Notes: generated from the sequence alone by a model not told the origin. DNA of 53,083 nt from Akkermansiaceae bacterium (GCA_947491475.1 CANLKN010000011.1:1-53083), one strand, 5' to 3'; positions 16,630-26,589 are shown, counted from the stretch's first letter. A program made the numbers and translations.

Positions 16630-19520
16630 ATGATCCAGAAATCCAAAAACCCACCCGGCTCCAAACCCTACGAGATGTATTCCCGCAAGCCCCTTGGGCA
16701 GCCGGGCTTCGCGCTGGTGGTGCCTCTCAGCCTGATGATCCTGCTCACCGTGGTGGCGGTAGGCTTGTTGACCTTGTCATCGATTTCGCTCCGCAGCGTC
16801 TCCAGCGAGTCCGCGATGTCCGAAGCCCGTGCCTCCGCCCGCTTGGCCCTGATGCTCGCCATCGGCGATTTGCAGAAAGAAATGGGACCTGACACCCGTA
16901 TTTCCACCGCGGCAGACCAACTGGCCGGCAGCGGTTCTGCGCCACAAGCCAATCCCCGCGTGTGGACGGCGGTTTATGATGCGTGGGCAGCGCCTGCGAA
17001 TCCCGCCAATCCAGATTCCCGCCCGAGTCCGGCTTTCCGGCGTTGGCTGGTATCCGGCTCGGACGCGCAGCAAAAAGCCCCGGCGACCGCTTCCGCCTCA
17101 CTCACAGCCGCAAATTCTGTGGAACTCGTCGGCAAGGGAACCCTCGGCGCGGCCACCACTGCCGGACTCGTTGCGGTGCCATTTCTCGATCAGAAAACCG
17201 GCACTGCCACCACCGGGCGCGTCGCCTGGTGGATTGGCGACCAAGGCGTGAAAGCCGCGATCTCCACGCCGCAGCCGGATGTGCCGGGCACCGACCGCCG
17301 CATGGTCCGAAATGGCTTGCAGGGCGCGCCACGCAATGCGGTGCAGCTTGCGAAAACCATTGCCAGTGAGCCGTTCAAAAACCTTGCTGCGGATGACGCC
17401 CGCCTGCAACTCGTCACGGGTTGGAAGCAGGCGGGATTTCTCAGCGATACGCCGGATGGTCCGAAGCCGCTTTTCCACGACCTGGCCTCCAGCACCAACG
17501 GTCTGCTCACCAATGTCCGCGCCGGTGGTTTCCGCAAGGATTTCTCGATGTATCTCGAAAGCAGCGCCCCGCCCGCTTTGTTCCCGCCCCCGCTGGTCGG
17601 CTCAAACGGTGCGCTCTATCAGGTCAACGGCCAGGCGGCATCCGCATCGGCGAGCTGTGGAGTTATTACAATCTCTACAAGCAGCTCCAGACATCCGCGA
17701 TCACTTTCACCACCGGCGGCACTGCCAGCGGAACCGTCAATCCGCATTTGAAAGCAGCTGGCAATTTGGCGACCGCACAGGCTGACAATTTCTTTTATTT
17801 CAAGAGACCGGTCATCATCAGCTATAAGGCGCTGTTCTCGTTCTATGTCAAACCCGGAACCACCACCAAGGAACTGGCCTTCGTGGTCGATCCGGTCATC
17901 ACATTCTGGAATCCCTATGACGTGCCGATTTCGCTGTCACCCGCTTACAACTCAATCCGCTTCCTCAAGATCCCTTATCAAATCAACGGTCTCACCGTGA
18001 CGGTGGGTGATGCCACCAAGACGGTTGGAGCTGTCAATCTCGGCGGCAAAGGCTCCTCCAACTTCGCCAGCACGACCGACTACAACTATCTCACTCTGCG
18101 CGCAGGGAAAACCTCGCCCATTGTGCTGAGGCCGGGCGAGGTGCTGGTGTATGCCCAGCCGGCAAACACCGCTCCAGTCAAAGGCGACGTGGTCAACAAC
18201 AGCAACACCATTGATGGCAAGGCGGGCTACAGCTTTGGTGGCGGCATCTATTACCCGATGAAGGACAGTGCCGGCGCGCCGGTCACCATTCCGGCCACTA
18301 CCAACACTTCGCAACAGGTGGTCATCAATTTCTCAAGTATTACGCCCAATCAGGAAACGATTGTCCAGGGTGTGTCCGGATCAGCCTCAGTTTCGGTGAA
18401 TCACTCCGAAACCTATCTTTTCGAGGATCGGAACAGCTTGGGCCCATTCCTCGGAATCGGCGGGACTTTTGTGGATTTCTGGAAGGGTCTGCATCCTCAC
18501 ACCGCAGTGAAGCCAAACCGCTTCACCGCGGATCAAAAAACCGGCACCTTCAAGAGCTTTCCCGCCGGAAGCGTCACCATTGATGCGCAGGCCGGTGCGA
18601 CCAATGATTTGAAGAAACCCTTTCTCTATTATTCCTACGATGCCAAGACCGAGGAAGATTCGCTGCGCGGCGGTCAGTTTCTCAGCCGCCTCAATCCATC
18701 GGCCCCAACGGTGGACTTCGGCGATCTATCCGATGCCGAACTCGACACTCTGCCGTTTGAAATCCACATCGAGAGCAACACCTCTTCGGCCTTGAACTCG
18801 GTGATCGACCAGGATCCTGCCAACGGCCGTGGATTCTTCGGTGGCGGAAGCACGGGCAATTTCGGTTCAACTTTCGTCACCACCCACTCGGTGCCGCGCG
18901 AACCGCTGGTTTCTCTCGCGGCACTACAACACTCGATGGCCAACGGCTTCAATCGCGACAAGCCCGACACGACCGGAGCCGCCTACGGATTCAGTCCCTT
19001 GGATCAGTATAGCAACCATAGTATCCGCCTGCCGATGCTACCGCAGATTTCGCATGCGGTTGGCAACTCGCTCGCACCTTCCGTGCTGGCGAAGGACCAG
19101 ACGGAAGGCGCGCTTTCCGGCGGCCGCGCACTGGCCGATCATTCATATCTCGCCAACAAGGCGGTGGTCATCAACTCCGGCGACGTGAACTTCCGTGGCG
19201 GCGACGTTTATTTTTACAACCATGCCGGCAAACCGGTGCTCGGCTACGTGGGAACCTCCAAGTTCCTGCTCAATCCCGGCCAAGGAAAACTTCTGCGGCC
19301 CGAGGGCGCGAAGGAGGAAACCTATTACGACGTCGGCTTCGGCGTCCGCGAGGCCGAGGGCGACCGGGTGATGCGCACCATGCGCTGGCCGGTGCTCACG
19401 CGCAGCCGCTCCTATGTTTTCTTCTATCAGAACCCGGTGAAAGACCGCATCGACTACCGGGCGGTGGATGAATTCGTAGCACCTCCTGAAGAAAATCAGG
19501 CAGCTCCTCGAGACGATTGA
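16630..19520 (+). pseudogene. Verru_Chthon cassette protein A, frameshifted
   Basis: The N-terminal segment QPGFALVVPLSLMILLTVV is the hallmark of the large protein of the four-gene Verru_Chthon cassette known from Verrucomicrobium and Chthoniobacter. It resembles a prepilin-type leader and membrane helix but lacks the usual Glu at position 5 of the mature pilin. The first frame runs to 17751; the second continues from about 17630 to 19520 (GIRIGELWSYYNLYKQL onward). Joined, they give about 960 residues; the length is one base short, so one base is missing near 17625-17650. The ATG at 16630, preceded by GAAGG, was chosen over 16567. Cassette proteins B, C and D are not next to it. Function is unknown; a surface or pseudopilus role is inferred from the leader. 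Confidence 0.85.
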
Positions 19521-19838
19521 AATTGACCGGTCTGGTGAGTCTAAGCCGCAACCATGCAGCAGGGTTTTCATGGGGTGGTTTGTGACGGATTACTGCGAGA
19601 CTCGGCGCGGCTTCGTTCGCCCGGAACTTCGAGAGGATCAGCTTGGCTTCCGCCAATATGGCGAGCATAGAATGATGGCAGCGCTTGATCCCCAAGCGGG
19701 GATGCGCGCAAAGTTCAGAGCGAAATACAAGCGGCGGATTTCCTCAGGCCATTGCTTATGCTACGGATGCGGTCCGTTTCTCCTTAACTGAAAATCTCCG
19801 CTTGCCGGTGGCCGCCAATCCACTGCATTCTCGAACCC
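19521..19838. other. Intergenic region without a supported gene
   Basis: 318 bases between the cassette protein and the PH-domain gene. A minus-strand stretch at about 19550-19695 translates to an oddly protein-like phrase (MLAILAEAKLILSKFRANEA) with no recognisable domain. It may be a decayed gene end or a repeat. I see no clear promoter, terminator or RNA gene. Confidence 0.4.
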
Positions 19839-20336
19839 ATGAATGAGGAAAATTCGTTGTGGAAAGACCACTCGTCGCAGTGGCTCAATTTGGGTGCCTA
19901 TGCCGTATCGGCAGTGGTCGCCGCAGGCATCATCATCGGCGGTATCGTATTGGCATTTCCGCCGGTCTTCGCTGCCTTGGCCGTGCCCTTGCTCTACGCA
20001 TTTTGGAAATACCTGGTCGTGCGCACCCGCGTGTATGAACTCACCTGCGAACGCCTGCGCATCACCAGCGGGGTCATCAACCAGCATATCGACGAGATCG
20101 AACTCTACCGCGTCAAGGACACGTTGGTCCTGCGCTCATGGTGGATGCGCCTCACCGGTCTGGCCTCCGTCTCGCTGGAAACCTCTGACCGCTCGCTTCC
20201 AAGCCTCGTCATCCCCGCCATCCTTGATGGCTGGAAAATGCGCGAACTCCTCCGTAAACAGGTCGAGATCCAGCGCGACAAGAAGCGCGTCCGCGAAATG
20301 GATTTCGACGAAGTCGGTGACGGCGGCATTGCTTGA
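19839..20336 (+). CDS. Membrane protein with bacterial PH domain
   Basis: The 165-residue protein has two transmembrane segments (about residues 17-42 and 43-60). A bacterial PH-like (bPH2, YdbS-type) domain follows, recognisable from YELTCERLRITSGVI and the segment DEIELYRVKD with TSD near residue 117. The tail is charged and probably cytoplasmic. Proteins of this family sit in the inner membrane; their molecular role is poorly known. It appears to be a single gene, 62 bases before the aldolase-like gene on the same strand, so the two may be co-transcribed. Confidence 0.85.
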   Translation: MNEENSLWKDHSSQWLNLGAYAVSAVVAAGIIIGGIVLAFPPVFAALAVPLLYAFWKYLVVRTRVYELTCERLRITSGVINQHIDEIELYRVKDTLVLRSWWMRLTGLASVSLETSDRSLPSLVIPAILDGWKMRELLRKQVEIQRDKKRVREMDFDEVGDGGIA

Positions 20337-20398
20337 TTCCCCTGCTTGAGCCGCAGGCTTGCAATCGGGGGTGATCCACCGCAGTCTTTCCGCCCACC

Positions 20399-21385
20399 AT
20401 GAGCGACAAAGCCCCTTGGATTACCTATCGGCCGGAACTGAAAGTGCTGGATTGCACGATTCGTGACGGCGGCCTCATCAATAATTCCCGCTTCAGCGAC
20501 GAGCAGGTGCGCGCGGTCTATCGGGCGTGCATCGCTGCCGGCATCGACTACATGGAAATCGGCTACAAAAATGATCCGACTGCGTTTCCCAAGGACAAAT
20601 TCGGCCCGTGGCGCCACTGTGAGGAAGAGGACATGCGCCGCGTCGTGGGCGACCACAGCTTCGAAGGCACCGGCCTGAAACTCGCAGCCATGGCAGATGC
20701 CGGCGGCAAGAGCGATTGGAAAAACCAGATCATCCCCGCCCGCGACAGCGTGCTGGATGTGATCCGCGTGGCCTGCTACGTGCACCAGATTTCCGAAGCC
20801 GTGGAAATGATCGAACACTGCACCGCGCTCGGCTACGAGACCACCCTCAACATCATGGCCATCTCGGTGGTGGCCGATAACGAGATCGACCAGGCTCTGG
20901 AGATCGGCGCGCAATCGTCCGCCGGAACCGTCGTCGTGGTGGACAGTTATGGAAACCTCTACCGTGAGCAGATCGACCACCTGGTGCGCAAATACACCAA
21001 GGCTATGGAAGGCACCGGCAAGCACATCGGCATGCACGCCCACAACAACCTGCAGCTCGCCTTCGCCAACACGGTGGAGGCCATTATCCTAGGTGCAAAC
21101 CGCGTGGACGCCACCATGATGGGCCTCGGCCGTGGTGCCGGCAACTGCCCGATGGAGCTTCTCCTGGGTTTCCTGCGCAATCCGAAATTCAAACTGCGCC
21201 CGGTCATCGACTGCATCCAGAACACGATCATGCCCATGAAGCAGCAGTTCGACTGGGGCCCGTCGATTCCCTACAACCTGACTGGCCAGATGAACCTGCA
21301 TCCCAAAAGCGCGATGGCATGGCGGGAGGGCTCCACGCCGGACGACTATCTCGGGTTTTACGACCAGACGATGACCGAGGTCTGA
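20399..21385 (+). CDS. DRE-TIM metallolyase (HMGL/aldolase-like)
   Basis: The 328-residue protein has the HMGL-like TIM-barrel signature: the DCTIRDGG loop (18-25, catalytic Arg22 and metal ligand Asp23) and the metal-binding pair His212 and His214 in MHAHNN. The family includes 4-hydroxy-2-oxovalerate aldolase, homocitrate and isopropylmalate synthases and HMG-CoA lyase. This protein is shorter than the synthases and closest in layout to the aldolase-domain proteins. The substrate cannot be assigned. The start ATG follows CCCACC with no Shine-Dalgarno sequence. Downstream is the convergent homocysteine methyltransferase, 100 bases away. Confidence 0.85.
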   Translation: MSDKAPWITYRPELKVLDCTIRDGGLINNSRFSDEQVRAVYRACIAAGIDYMEIGYKNDPTAFPKDKFGPWRHCEEEDMRRVVGDHSFEGTGLKLAAMADAGGKSDWKNQIIPARDSVLDVIRVACYVHQISEAVEMIEHCTALGYETTLNIMAISVVADNEIDQALEIGAQSSAGTVVVVDSYGNLYREQIDHLVRKYTKAMEGTGKHIGMHAHNNLQLAFANTVEAIILGANRVDATMMGLGRGAGNCPMELLLGFLRNPKFKLRPVIDCIQNTIMPMKQQFDWGPSIPYNLTGQMNLHPKSAMAWREGSTPDDYLGFYDQTMTEV

Positions 21386-21485
21386 GCGGTCTGGATTTTG
21401 AATGTCCTGCCTTGATTTGAAATCCGGATCATCGCCAAAGCGCGTGAAAGAGAGTTGGAACATTGATCCAACAAAGCATCACCAA

Positions 21486-22391
21486 TCAGCATGCCAAGGC
21501 CCCCGCGATGGCCTTCAGGTGCGCAGGGGTGGTGCCGCAGCAACCGCCGACGATGAGCGCACCGGCGTCTAGCAGCCGCGTGGCGGTCTCCGCCATTTCC
21601 CCGGGAGTCGCCAGATAGAGCGCCGCGCCGTCCACTTGGCGGGGGGCTCCGGCATTCGGTTGGATGATGACATGGGCGCTGCCCGCGGCGGCGGCGATTT
21701 CCTTGCAGAGCGCCACGTAGTCGTCAAGATCGAGCGCCGCACCGCAGTTGGCCCCGACAATTTTCGCGCCAGCATCCACGGCGCGTTGGATGGCCTCGGC
21801 CACCGGGGTGCCCATCATGGTGCGGAATTCGCCGTTTGCGGTTTTCTGGAAGGCATAGGTGCCGATCACCGGAATGTCCGGATCGCAGGAAAGCGCCGCC
21901 TCGATGCCGCAGACCATTTCCGCGGGATCGCTCATGGTTTCCACCAGAATGGCATCCGCACCACCTTCTAACAAAGCCTCGATCTGATCGCGGAAGGCCT
22001 CGCGCACCTCGTTCTCGGTGAGGTCGCCGACGGGTTCCAGAAAATCACCACAGGGGCCCACGTCGCCGAGCACCCAGGCATCGTCGCCAGCGGCGGCGCG
22101 GGCGACTTGGGCGGCAGCGAGATTGAGAGCGCGCACATCAGCAGCACGGCCGTGGAGATCGAGCACGAAGCGCGAACCGCCGAAGGAATTGGTGGTGATC
22201 AATTGAGAACCCGCCGCGCGGTAGGCATCGTGGATGGTCTTCACGTCCTCCGCGCGGTCGATGTTCCATGCCATGCCGCAGGCGCCGCTAGCCATGCCGC
22301 GCGCCATCAAGAGGGTTCCCATGGCTCCATCACCACAAACAGGGCGCGCCACCAATTCATCCAACAGGTTATTTCGTTTCACCGGGGCCAT
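21486..22391 (-). CDS. Homocysteine S-methyltransferase family protein
   Basis: The 301-residue protein resembles the first module of cobalamin-dependent methionine synthase (MetH). It begins with GDGAMGT (20-26) and carries the zinc-binding cysteines Cys216 (GANCG) and Cys284-Cys285 (GGCCGT) that activate homocysteine thiolate. The start ATG at 22391 was chosen; the frame is open to 22469, but that part is not conserved-looking and would crowd the divergent neighbour. It has no B12, folate or reactivation module. A corrinoid protein starts 116 bases away on the other strand, so its methyl donor is probably that protein, giving methionine. Confidence 0.9.
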   Translation of the reverse strand: MAPVKRNNLLDELVARPVCGDGAMGTLLMARGMASGACGMAWNIDRAEDVKTIHDAYRAAGSQLITTNSFGGSRFVLDLHGRAADVRALNLAAAQVARAAAGDDAWVLGDVGPCGDFLEPVGDLTENEVREAFRDQIEALLEGGADAILVETMSDPAEMVCGIEAALSCDPDIPVIGTYAFQKTANGEFRTMMGTPVAEAIQRAVDAGAKIVGANCGAALDLDDYVALCKEIAAAAGSAHVIIQPNAGAPRQVDGAALYLATPGEMAETATRLLDAGALIVGGCCGTTPAHLKAIAGALAC

Positions 22392-22507
22392 CCAAAAACG
22401 TGCGGCAGGCAGGCACAAGCCCGGAACTGCAGGATCGCACGGTATCAACAAAGAATCGCACCAAATCACAAGACCACCCGCCTTCGGTGAGTTAGCCTGC
22501 GGGCGTC

Positions 22508-23137
22508 ATGAATGATTCCCATCCACTCAGCGCGGCCATCATCGCCGGCAAACGCAAGGAAGTTCCCGAGCTCGTGCAGGCCTGCATTTCCGCAGGAGAA
22601 AGCGCACAGTTTATCGTTGAAAACCATCTGGTTCCCGCTATGGCCATCGTCGGCGAGAAGTTCAAAAACAACGAAATCTTTGTCCCCGAAATGCTCATTG
22701 CCGCCCGTGCAATGAAAGAGGCGCTCAAGATTCTCGAACCGATGCTGGTGGAAGCCGGCGTGGTGGCCGAGTTCAACGCCGTGATCGGCACCGTCGAAGG
22801 CGACCTGCACGACATCGGCAAGAACCTCGTCGCCATGATGTGGAAAGGTGCCAACATCGACGTGATCGACCTCGGCGTGAACGTGCCACCCGCGAAATTC
22901 GTGGAAGCGATCCGCGAACACAACGCCAAGCTTGTCGGGCTCTCGGCGCTGCTCACCACCACCATGCCGGCAATGCGGGAAACCGTTAAAGCCATCCGCG
23001 AGGCGGGGCTCACGCCGAAGATCATGATCGGCGGCGCACCCATCACCAGCGAGTATGCCAATGAGATCGGAGCCGACGGTTATGCCTCGGATGCCGGCAG
23101 TGCGGTGGATGCCGCGATGGCTCTTTTGAAATCCTGA
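22508..23137 (+). CDS. Corrinoid (B12-binding) methyl-carrier protein
   Basis: The 209-residue protein has the two-part layout of MtaC/MtbC/MttC-type carriers and of the MetH B12 module. A helical cap domain (about 1-85) precedes a Rossmann B12 domain (88-209). The cobalt-ligating motif is Asp99-x-His101-x-x-Gly104 in EGDLHDIGKN, with Ser146 in GLSALL and the GG pair at 175-176 as the other B12 contacts. It is cytoplasmic and shuttles a methyl group on cobalt between two methyltransferases. It precedes the UROD-type gene by 14 bases and lies divergent to the homocysteine methyltransferase. I found no cobalamin riboswitch in the 116-base upstream gap. Confidence 0.93.
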   Translation: MNDSHPLSAAIIAGKRKEVPELVQACISAGESAQFIVENHLVPAMAIVGEKFKNNEIFVPEMLIAARAMKEALKILEPMLVEAGVVAEFNAVIGTVEGDLHDIGKNLVAMMWKGANIDVIDLGVNVPPAKFVEAIREHNAKLVGLSALLTTTMPAMRETVKAIREAGLTPKIMIGGAPITSEYANEIGADGYASDAGSAVDAAMALLKS

Positions 23138-23151
23138 GCCTCCGCATCTTC

Positions 23152-24183
23152 ATGGACCGCCAATACTATCTCAATCACGCCGCGGGCGGATTAAAAATGC
23201 CCATCGGCACTCATCTGGTGCTGCATGAACATGCCGATCACGCCAGCATCCCTGATGATGGGCGGCGTCTGGGCGGAGTGATCGAGGAGGCTGCACGGCG
23301 CTTCCGCTGTCCGATGGCGCTGCCGCTGATGGACTTGAAGTTGGAGAAGGAAGCTCTGCTGCTCGCCCGCGGCATCGCAGCGGCGGAGATCGATTCATTC
23401 CACTTCGATGAAACACCGGCGGACGATTGGGAAGTGCCGCTCACCCGCAAGATGGATGCCGTCTGCGAGGCGATCCATTACATCGCTACCGAAACCGATC
23501 TGCTGCCGGTGGGCATGGGCATCGGCCCGTTTTCGCTGATGACCAAACTGATCAGTGATCCCATCACGCCGGTATTCCTGGCAAGCGATGGTGCGACGGC
23601 CGATGACGAGGAAGAAGTAGGATTGGTCGAAAGGCTGCTGGAACTTTCCTCGAAAACCATCCGCCTCTATCTGAACGCGCAGATCCAAGCCGGTGCCAAG
23701 GCCATCATCCTGTGCGAGCCTGCCGCAAACAAAGTGTATTTCTCGCCAAACCAACTGGAAGAGAGCTATGATGTTTTCGACCGCTATGTGATGAAGCTCA
23801 ACCACGAGATCCGCGAGCAACTGCGCGCGGCGGACGTCGATCTGATCTTCCACGACTGCGGCGAACTGACCGACGGCATGGTCAGCCGCTATGCGGCGCT
23901 TGATCCGGCGATGATCAGCCTCGGTTGCTCGCGCCAGCTTTGGGAAGACGCAGCACTGATCCCGAAATCCACCGTGCTTTACGGCAACCTGCCAACCAAA
24001 CAATTCTACTCGGACGAGTTGGTAAGCGTCGCCAAGGTGCGGGAACTTTCCAATCAACTTCTGGAGCGCATGCGCGACGTGGGCCACCCCTTCATCCTCG
24101 GCAGCGAGTGCGACGTGCTCAGCGTCCCGGGCTATGAACAAACCATCAAGGCCAAGGTGGATGAGTTCCTGAAAGACGGATAG
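23152..24183 (+). CDS. Uroporphyrinogen decarboxylase-family methyltransferase (MtaA/MtbA-like)
   Basis: The 343-residue protein has the UROD TIM-barrel fold as used in corrinoid methyltransferases, not haem synthesis. A zinc site is visible as His234-x-Cys236 (FHDCGEL) and Cys320 (GSECDVL), which matches the H-x-C...C ligands of MtaA, MtbA and CmuA. It follows the corrinoid protein by 14 bases, so the two are surely one operon. It could demethylate a substrate onto the corrinoid or take the methyl group off it. The substrate is unknown. Its stop lies nine bases from the convergent map stop. Confidence 0.88.
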   Translation: MDRQYYLNHAAGGLKMPIGTHLVLHEHADHASIPDDGRRLGGVIEEAARRFRCPMALPLMDLKLEKEALLLARGIAAAEIDSFHFDETPADDWEVPLTRKMDAVCEAIHYIATETDLLPVGMGIGPFSLMTKLISDPITPVFLASDGATADDEEEVGLVERLLELSSKTIRLYLNAQIQAGAKAIILCEPAANKVYFSPNQLEESYDVFDRYVMKLNHEIREQLRAADVDLIFHDCGELTDGMVSRYAALDPAMISLGCSRQLWEDAALIPKSTVLYGNLPTKQFYSDELVSVAKVRELSNQLLERMRDVGHPFILGSECDVLSVPGYEQTIKAKVDEFLKDG

Positions 24184-24192
24184 TGCCAGGCC

Positions 24193-24993
24193 TCAGAACG
24201 GCGGCAGGCCGAACATTTCCGGCAGCGCCTCGCGCGGCCGCCAGGTGAGGATTTCCGGATCACCGGCAGTGATTAGCACAGTGTGTTCGAAATGCGCGGA
24301 GGGCTTGCTGTCCTCGGTGATGACCGTCCAGCCGTCGTCGAGGATTCGCACAGAAGGCACGCCGGCGTTCACCATCGGCTCGATGGCAAGCGTCATGCCG
24401 GGCATCAGCACCGGCGACTTGCCGTTGGGCCGGTAGTTGGGCACCTGAGGTTCCTCGTGCAGGCGTCGGCCCACGCCGTGGCCCACGAACTCGCGCACTA
24501 CCGTGAATCCCCTCGGTTTGACAAAAGCCTCCACCGATCCGCAGAGATCGGCGAGCCGGCGGCCGGCGCGGGCGTGCGAAATCGCCTCGAACAACGATTG
24601 TTCGGTGGCCGCCAACAACAGCTTGGTTTCCAACGGAATGTCACCCGCGGCAATGGTGGTGGCGTTGTCACCGATGAAACCGCCCTTGATGATGCCCACA
24701 TCGATCTTGACGATGTCTCCCGGCATGATGCGGCGTGGTCCGCCGATGCCATGCACGACTTCTTCGTTGACGGAGATGCAGATTTGCCCGGGAAACCCGC
24801 GGTAGTTGAGAAAGGCGCTGCGGCAGTCGTGCTGGCGCATCAACTCAGCCGCCATGTGGTCGATCTCGCCGGTGGTGCGACCGGGCTTCACCTCGTGGGC
24901 GAGCGCCTGCAGGATGTTGGCCGCAGTGTTTCCCGCAATCCGCATCGCCTGGATCTCACGGGGCGACTTGATGGGAATGCGGTTGCGGCGCAT
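24193..24993 (-). CDS. map: Methionine aminopeptidase, type I
   Basis: The 266-residue enzyme removes the initiator methionine from new proteins. All five metal ligands are present: Asp98 (KIDVG), Asp109 (IGDNAT), His172 (GHGVGR), Glu205 (AIEPM) and Glu236 (HFEHT), with His81 (HGIGG) as the substrate-side histidine. It follows secY by 36 bases and is the last gene of the ribosomal supercluster here. In many bacteria adk stands between secY and map, and infA-rpmJ follow; neither is present. Confidence 0.97.
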   Translation of the reverse strand: MRRNRIPIKSPREIQAMRIAGNTAANILQALAHEVKPGRTTGEIDHMAAELMRQHDCRSAFLNYRGFPGQICISVNEEVVHGIGGPRRIMPGDIVKIDVGIIKGGFIGDNATTIAAGDIPLETKLLLAATEQSLFEAISHARAGRRLADLCGSVEAFVKPRGFTVVREFVGHGVGRRLHEEPQVPNYRPNGKSPVLMPGMTLAIEPMVNAGVPSVRILDDGWTVITEDSKPSAHFEHTVLITAGDPEILTWRPREALPEMFGLPPF

Positions 24994-25029
24994 GCTTTAA
25001 CTTTTCTTAGGGCACGGAGCGATTGCAGC

Positions 25030-26532
25030 TCACTGGTGGGCGCTCTTGTAGATGTAAGCGGTGATGGCCAGCACGACGAGCACGGCGATGATAGTCCATA
25101 GATAGACAATGGCAGTTCGCGGCGCGGCGTTGCTGCCTTGTTGGAGGCGGTCGTAGCGGCCCTTGAGTTTGCCTTTGCGCAAAAAGCCGTCGTAGTGCTT
25201 CTGGAGCAACTGGGTTTCCACCTGGCGCATCACGTCGAGCACGACGCCCACCATGATGAGCAGCGAGGTGCCACCGAAGAATTGCAGCACCAGCGAACCG
25301 GGTGGCAAGCCTACCAGAGCGCCAACGCCAACCGGCAGCACGAACAGAATGGTGAGGAAAATAGCGCCTGCGAAAGTCAGGCGGGTCATCGTGAAATCGA
25401 GAAAATCCGCAGTGGGTTTGCCGGGGCGCACACCCGGGATGTAGCCGCCATTGCGCTTGAGGTCCTCAGCGATCTGCGAGGGCTGGAACATCATGGCCAC
25501 CCAGAAATAGGAAAACAGGAAGATGCCGATGCCGCCGAGAATGTAATACCAGGTTCCACCGCCGACGAGTTCGCCGTAGAGCTTGGTGGCCCAGCCTTGG
25601 CCGGCGAAGAACCATTGCAGCATCATGGGTGGCAGTGAAAGCACCGCCGAGGCGAAGATAATCGGCATCACACCGGCGTAGTTCACTTTGAGTGGCAGAT
25701 ACTGCGTCTGGCCGCCGAACTGTTTACGACCGACCACGCGCTTGGCGTATTGCACTGCGATGCGGCGCTGCGCCTGGGTGATTGAAACGGTGGCGGCAAT
25801 CACGATGAGCAACAGCGCGATCATCACCACCATCATGATGGCGCGGAACGAGCCCGCATCACCGGAGACAAAATATTTCCAAGCTTGGATCAGCGCGCCC
25901 GGCAGGGCGGAGATGATGTTGACGGTGATGATGATGGAAGTGCCGTTGCCGATCCCCTTCTCGGTGATCTGGTCACCGATCCACATCAGCAGCACGGTGC
26001 CAGCGACGATGGTCGTGACGGTCAGAATCATCCATAAAACCGAGGGATCCGGCACTAGGTCGCCGAAGCGCTCGATCCCGGCCATGTAAGGAATGTTGCC
26101 GGGGCTGGTTAGCGATTTCGCGACGAAGAACCCCTGGACCAGTGCGATGCCGATGGTGATGTAGCGGGTGTATTGGGTGATTTTCTGGCGGCCACCGTCC
26201 TCACGGGCGAGGCGCGAAAGCTTGGGCACCACCGCCGTCATGAGCTGCACCATGATCGATGCGGAAATGTAGGGCATGATGCCCAGAGCGAAAATGCCTG
26301 CCTGTTGCAGGCCGCCACCTGAGAAAACGGTGAGCAACGCGGTGATGCCGCCAGTCGGGCTGGTGGGATCCTGCTTCTGCACATCGTCCAGCCAAGCTTG
26401 GATGACCGTTGCATCCACACCGGGCAGCGTGATGTGCACGCCGAGACGGATGATGACGATCAGGGCGAGGGTGAAAAGAATGCGGTCCCGGAGCTCCGGG
26501 ATTTTCCAGGTATTGGCAAAGGCGGAAATCAT
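25030..26532 (-). CDS. secY: Preprotein translocase subunit SecY
   Basis: The 500-residue membrane protein forms the Sec channel. The N-terminus matches SecY (ELRDRILFTLALIVIIRLG, then GVDATVI), and ten hydrophobic segments can be followed. The lateral segment PFVRPGKPTADFL-like region (GVRPGKPTADFLD) and the cytosolic loop with GNGTSI are conserved. The length is somewhat above the usual 430-440 because of an insertion near residues 50-60 and a longer C-terminus. It sits between rplO and map as in the spc operon, but behind a 107-base gap with its own promoter-like sequence. Confidence 0.97.
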   Translation of the reverse strand: MISAFANTWKIPELRDRILFTLALIVIIRLGVHITLPGVDATVIQAWLDDVQKQDPTSPTGGITALLTVFSGGGLQQAGIFALGIMPYISASIMVQLMTAVVPKLSRLAREDGGRQKITQYTRYITIGIALVQGFFVAKSLTSPGNIPYMAGIERFGDLVPDPSVLWMILTVTTIVAGTVLLMWIGDQITEKGIGNGTSIIITVNIISALPGALIQAWKYFVSGDAGSFRAIMMVVMIALLLIVIAATVSITQAQRRIAVQYAKRVVGRKQFGGQTQYLPLKVNYAGVMPIIFASAVLSLPPMMLQWFFAGQGWATKLYGELVGGGTWYYILGGIGIFLFSYFWVAMMFQPSQIAEDLKRNGGYIPGVRPGKPTADFLDFTMTRLTFAGAIFLTILFVLPVGVGALVGLPPGSLVLQFFGGTSLLIMVGVVLDVMRQVETQLLQKHYDGFLRKGKLKGRYDRLQQGSNAAPRTAIVYLWTIIAVLVVLAITAYIYKSAHQ

Positions 26533-26561
26533 AACGATGGATGGAAGGGAAAGACGCGCGG

Positions 26562-26589
26562 GTTATATACACGGCGAGGAAGCGTGCAA
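26562..26589 (-). promoter_or_regulatory. Candidate promoter for secY-map
   Basis: On the minus strand, TTGCAC (26589-26584) is followed after 16 bases by TATAAC (26567-26562), about 30 bases before the secY start. It lies in the 107-base rplO-secY gap. A perfect seven-base hairpin (GGAAGCG, loop of six, CGCTTCC at 26578-26597) overlaps the -35 box. The -10 box matches five of six consensus bases and the -35 four of six. Confidence 0.4.

Noticed and set aside
22392..22507. Cobalamin or SAM riboswitch before the corrinoid genes
   Set aside because: The gap is only 116 bases and I found neither a B12-box-like sequence nor SAM-riboswitch features.
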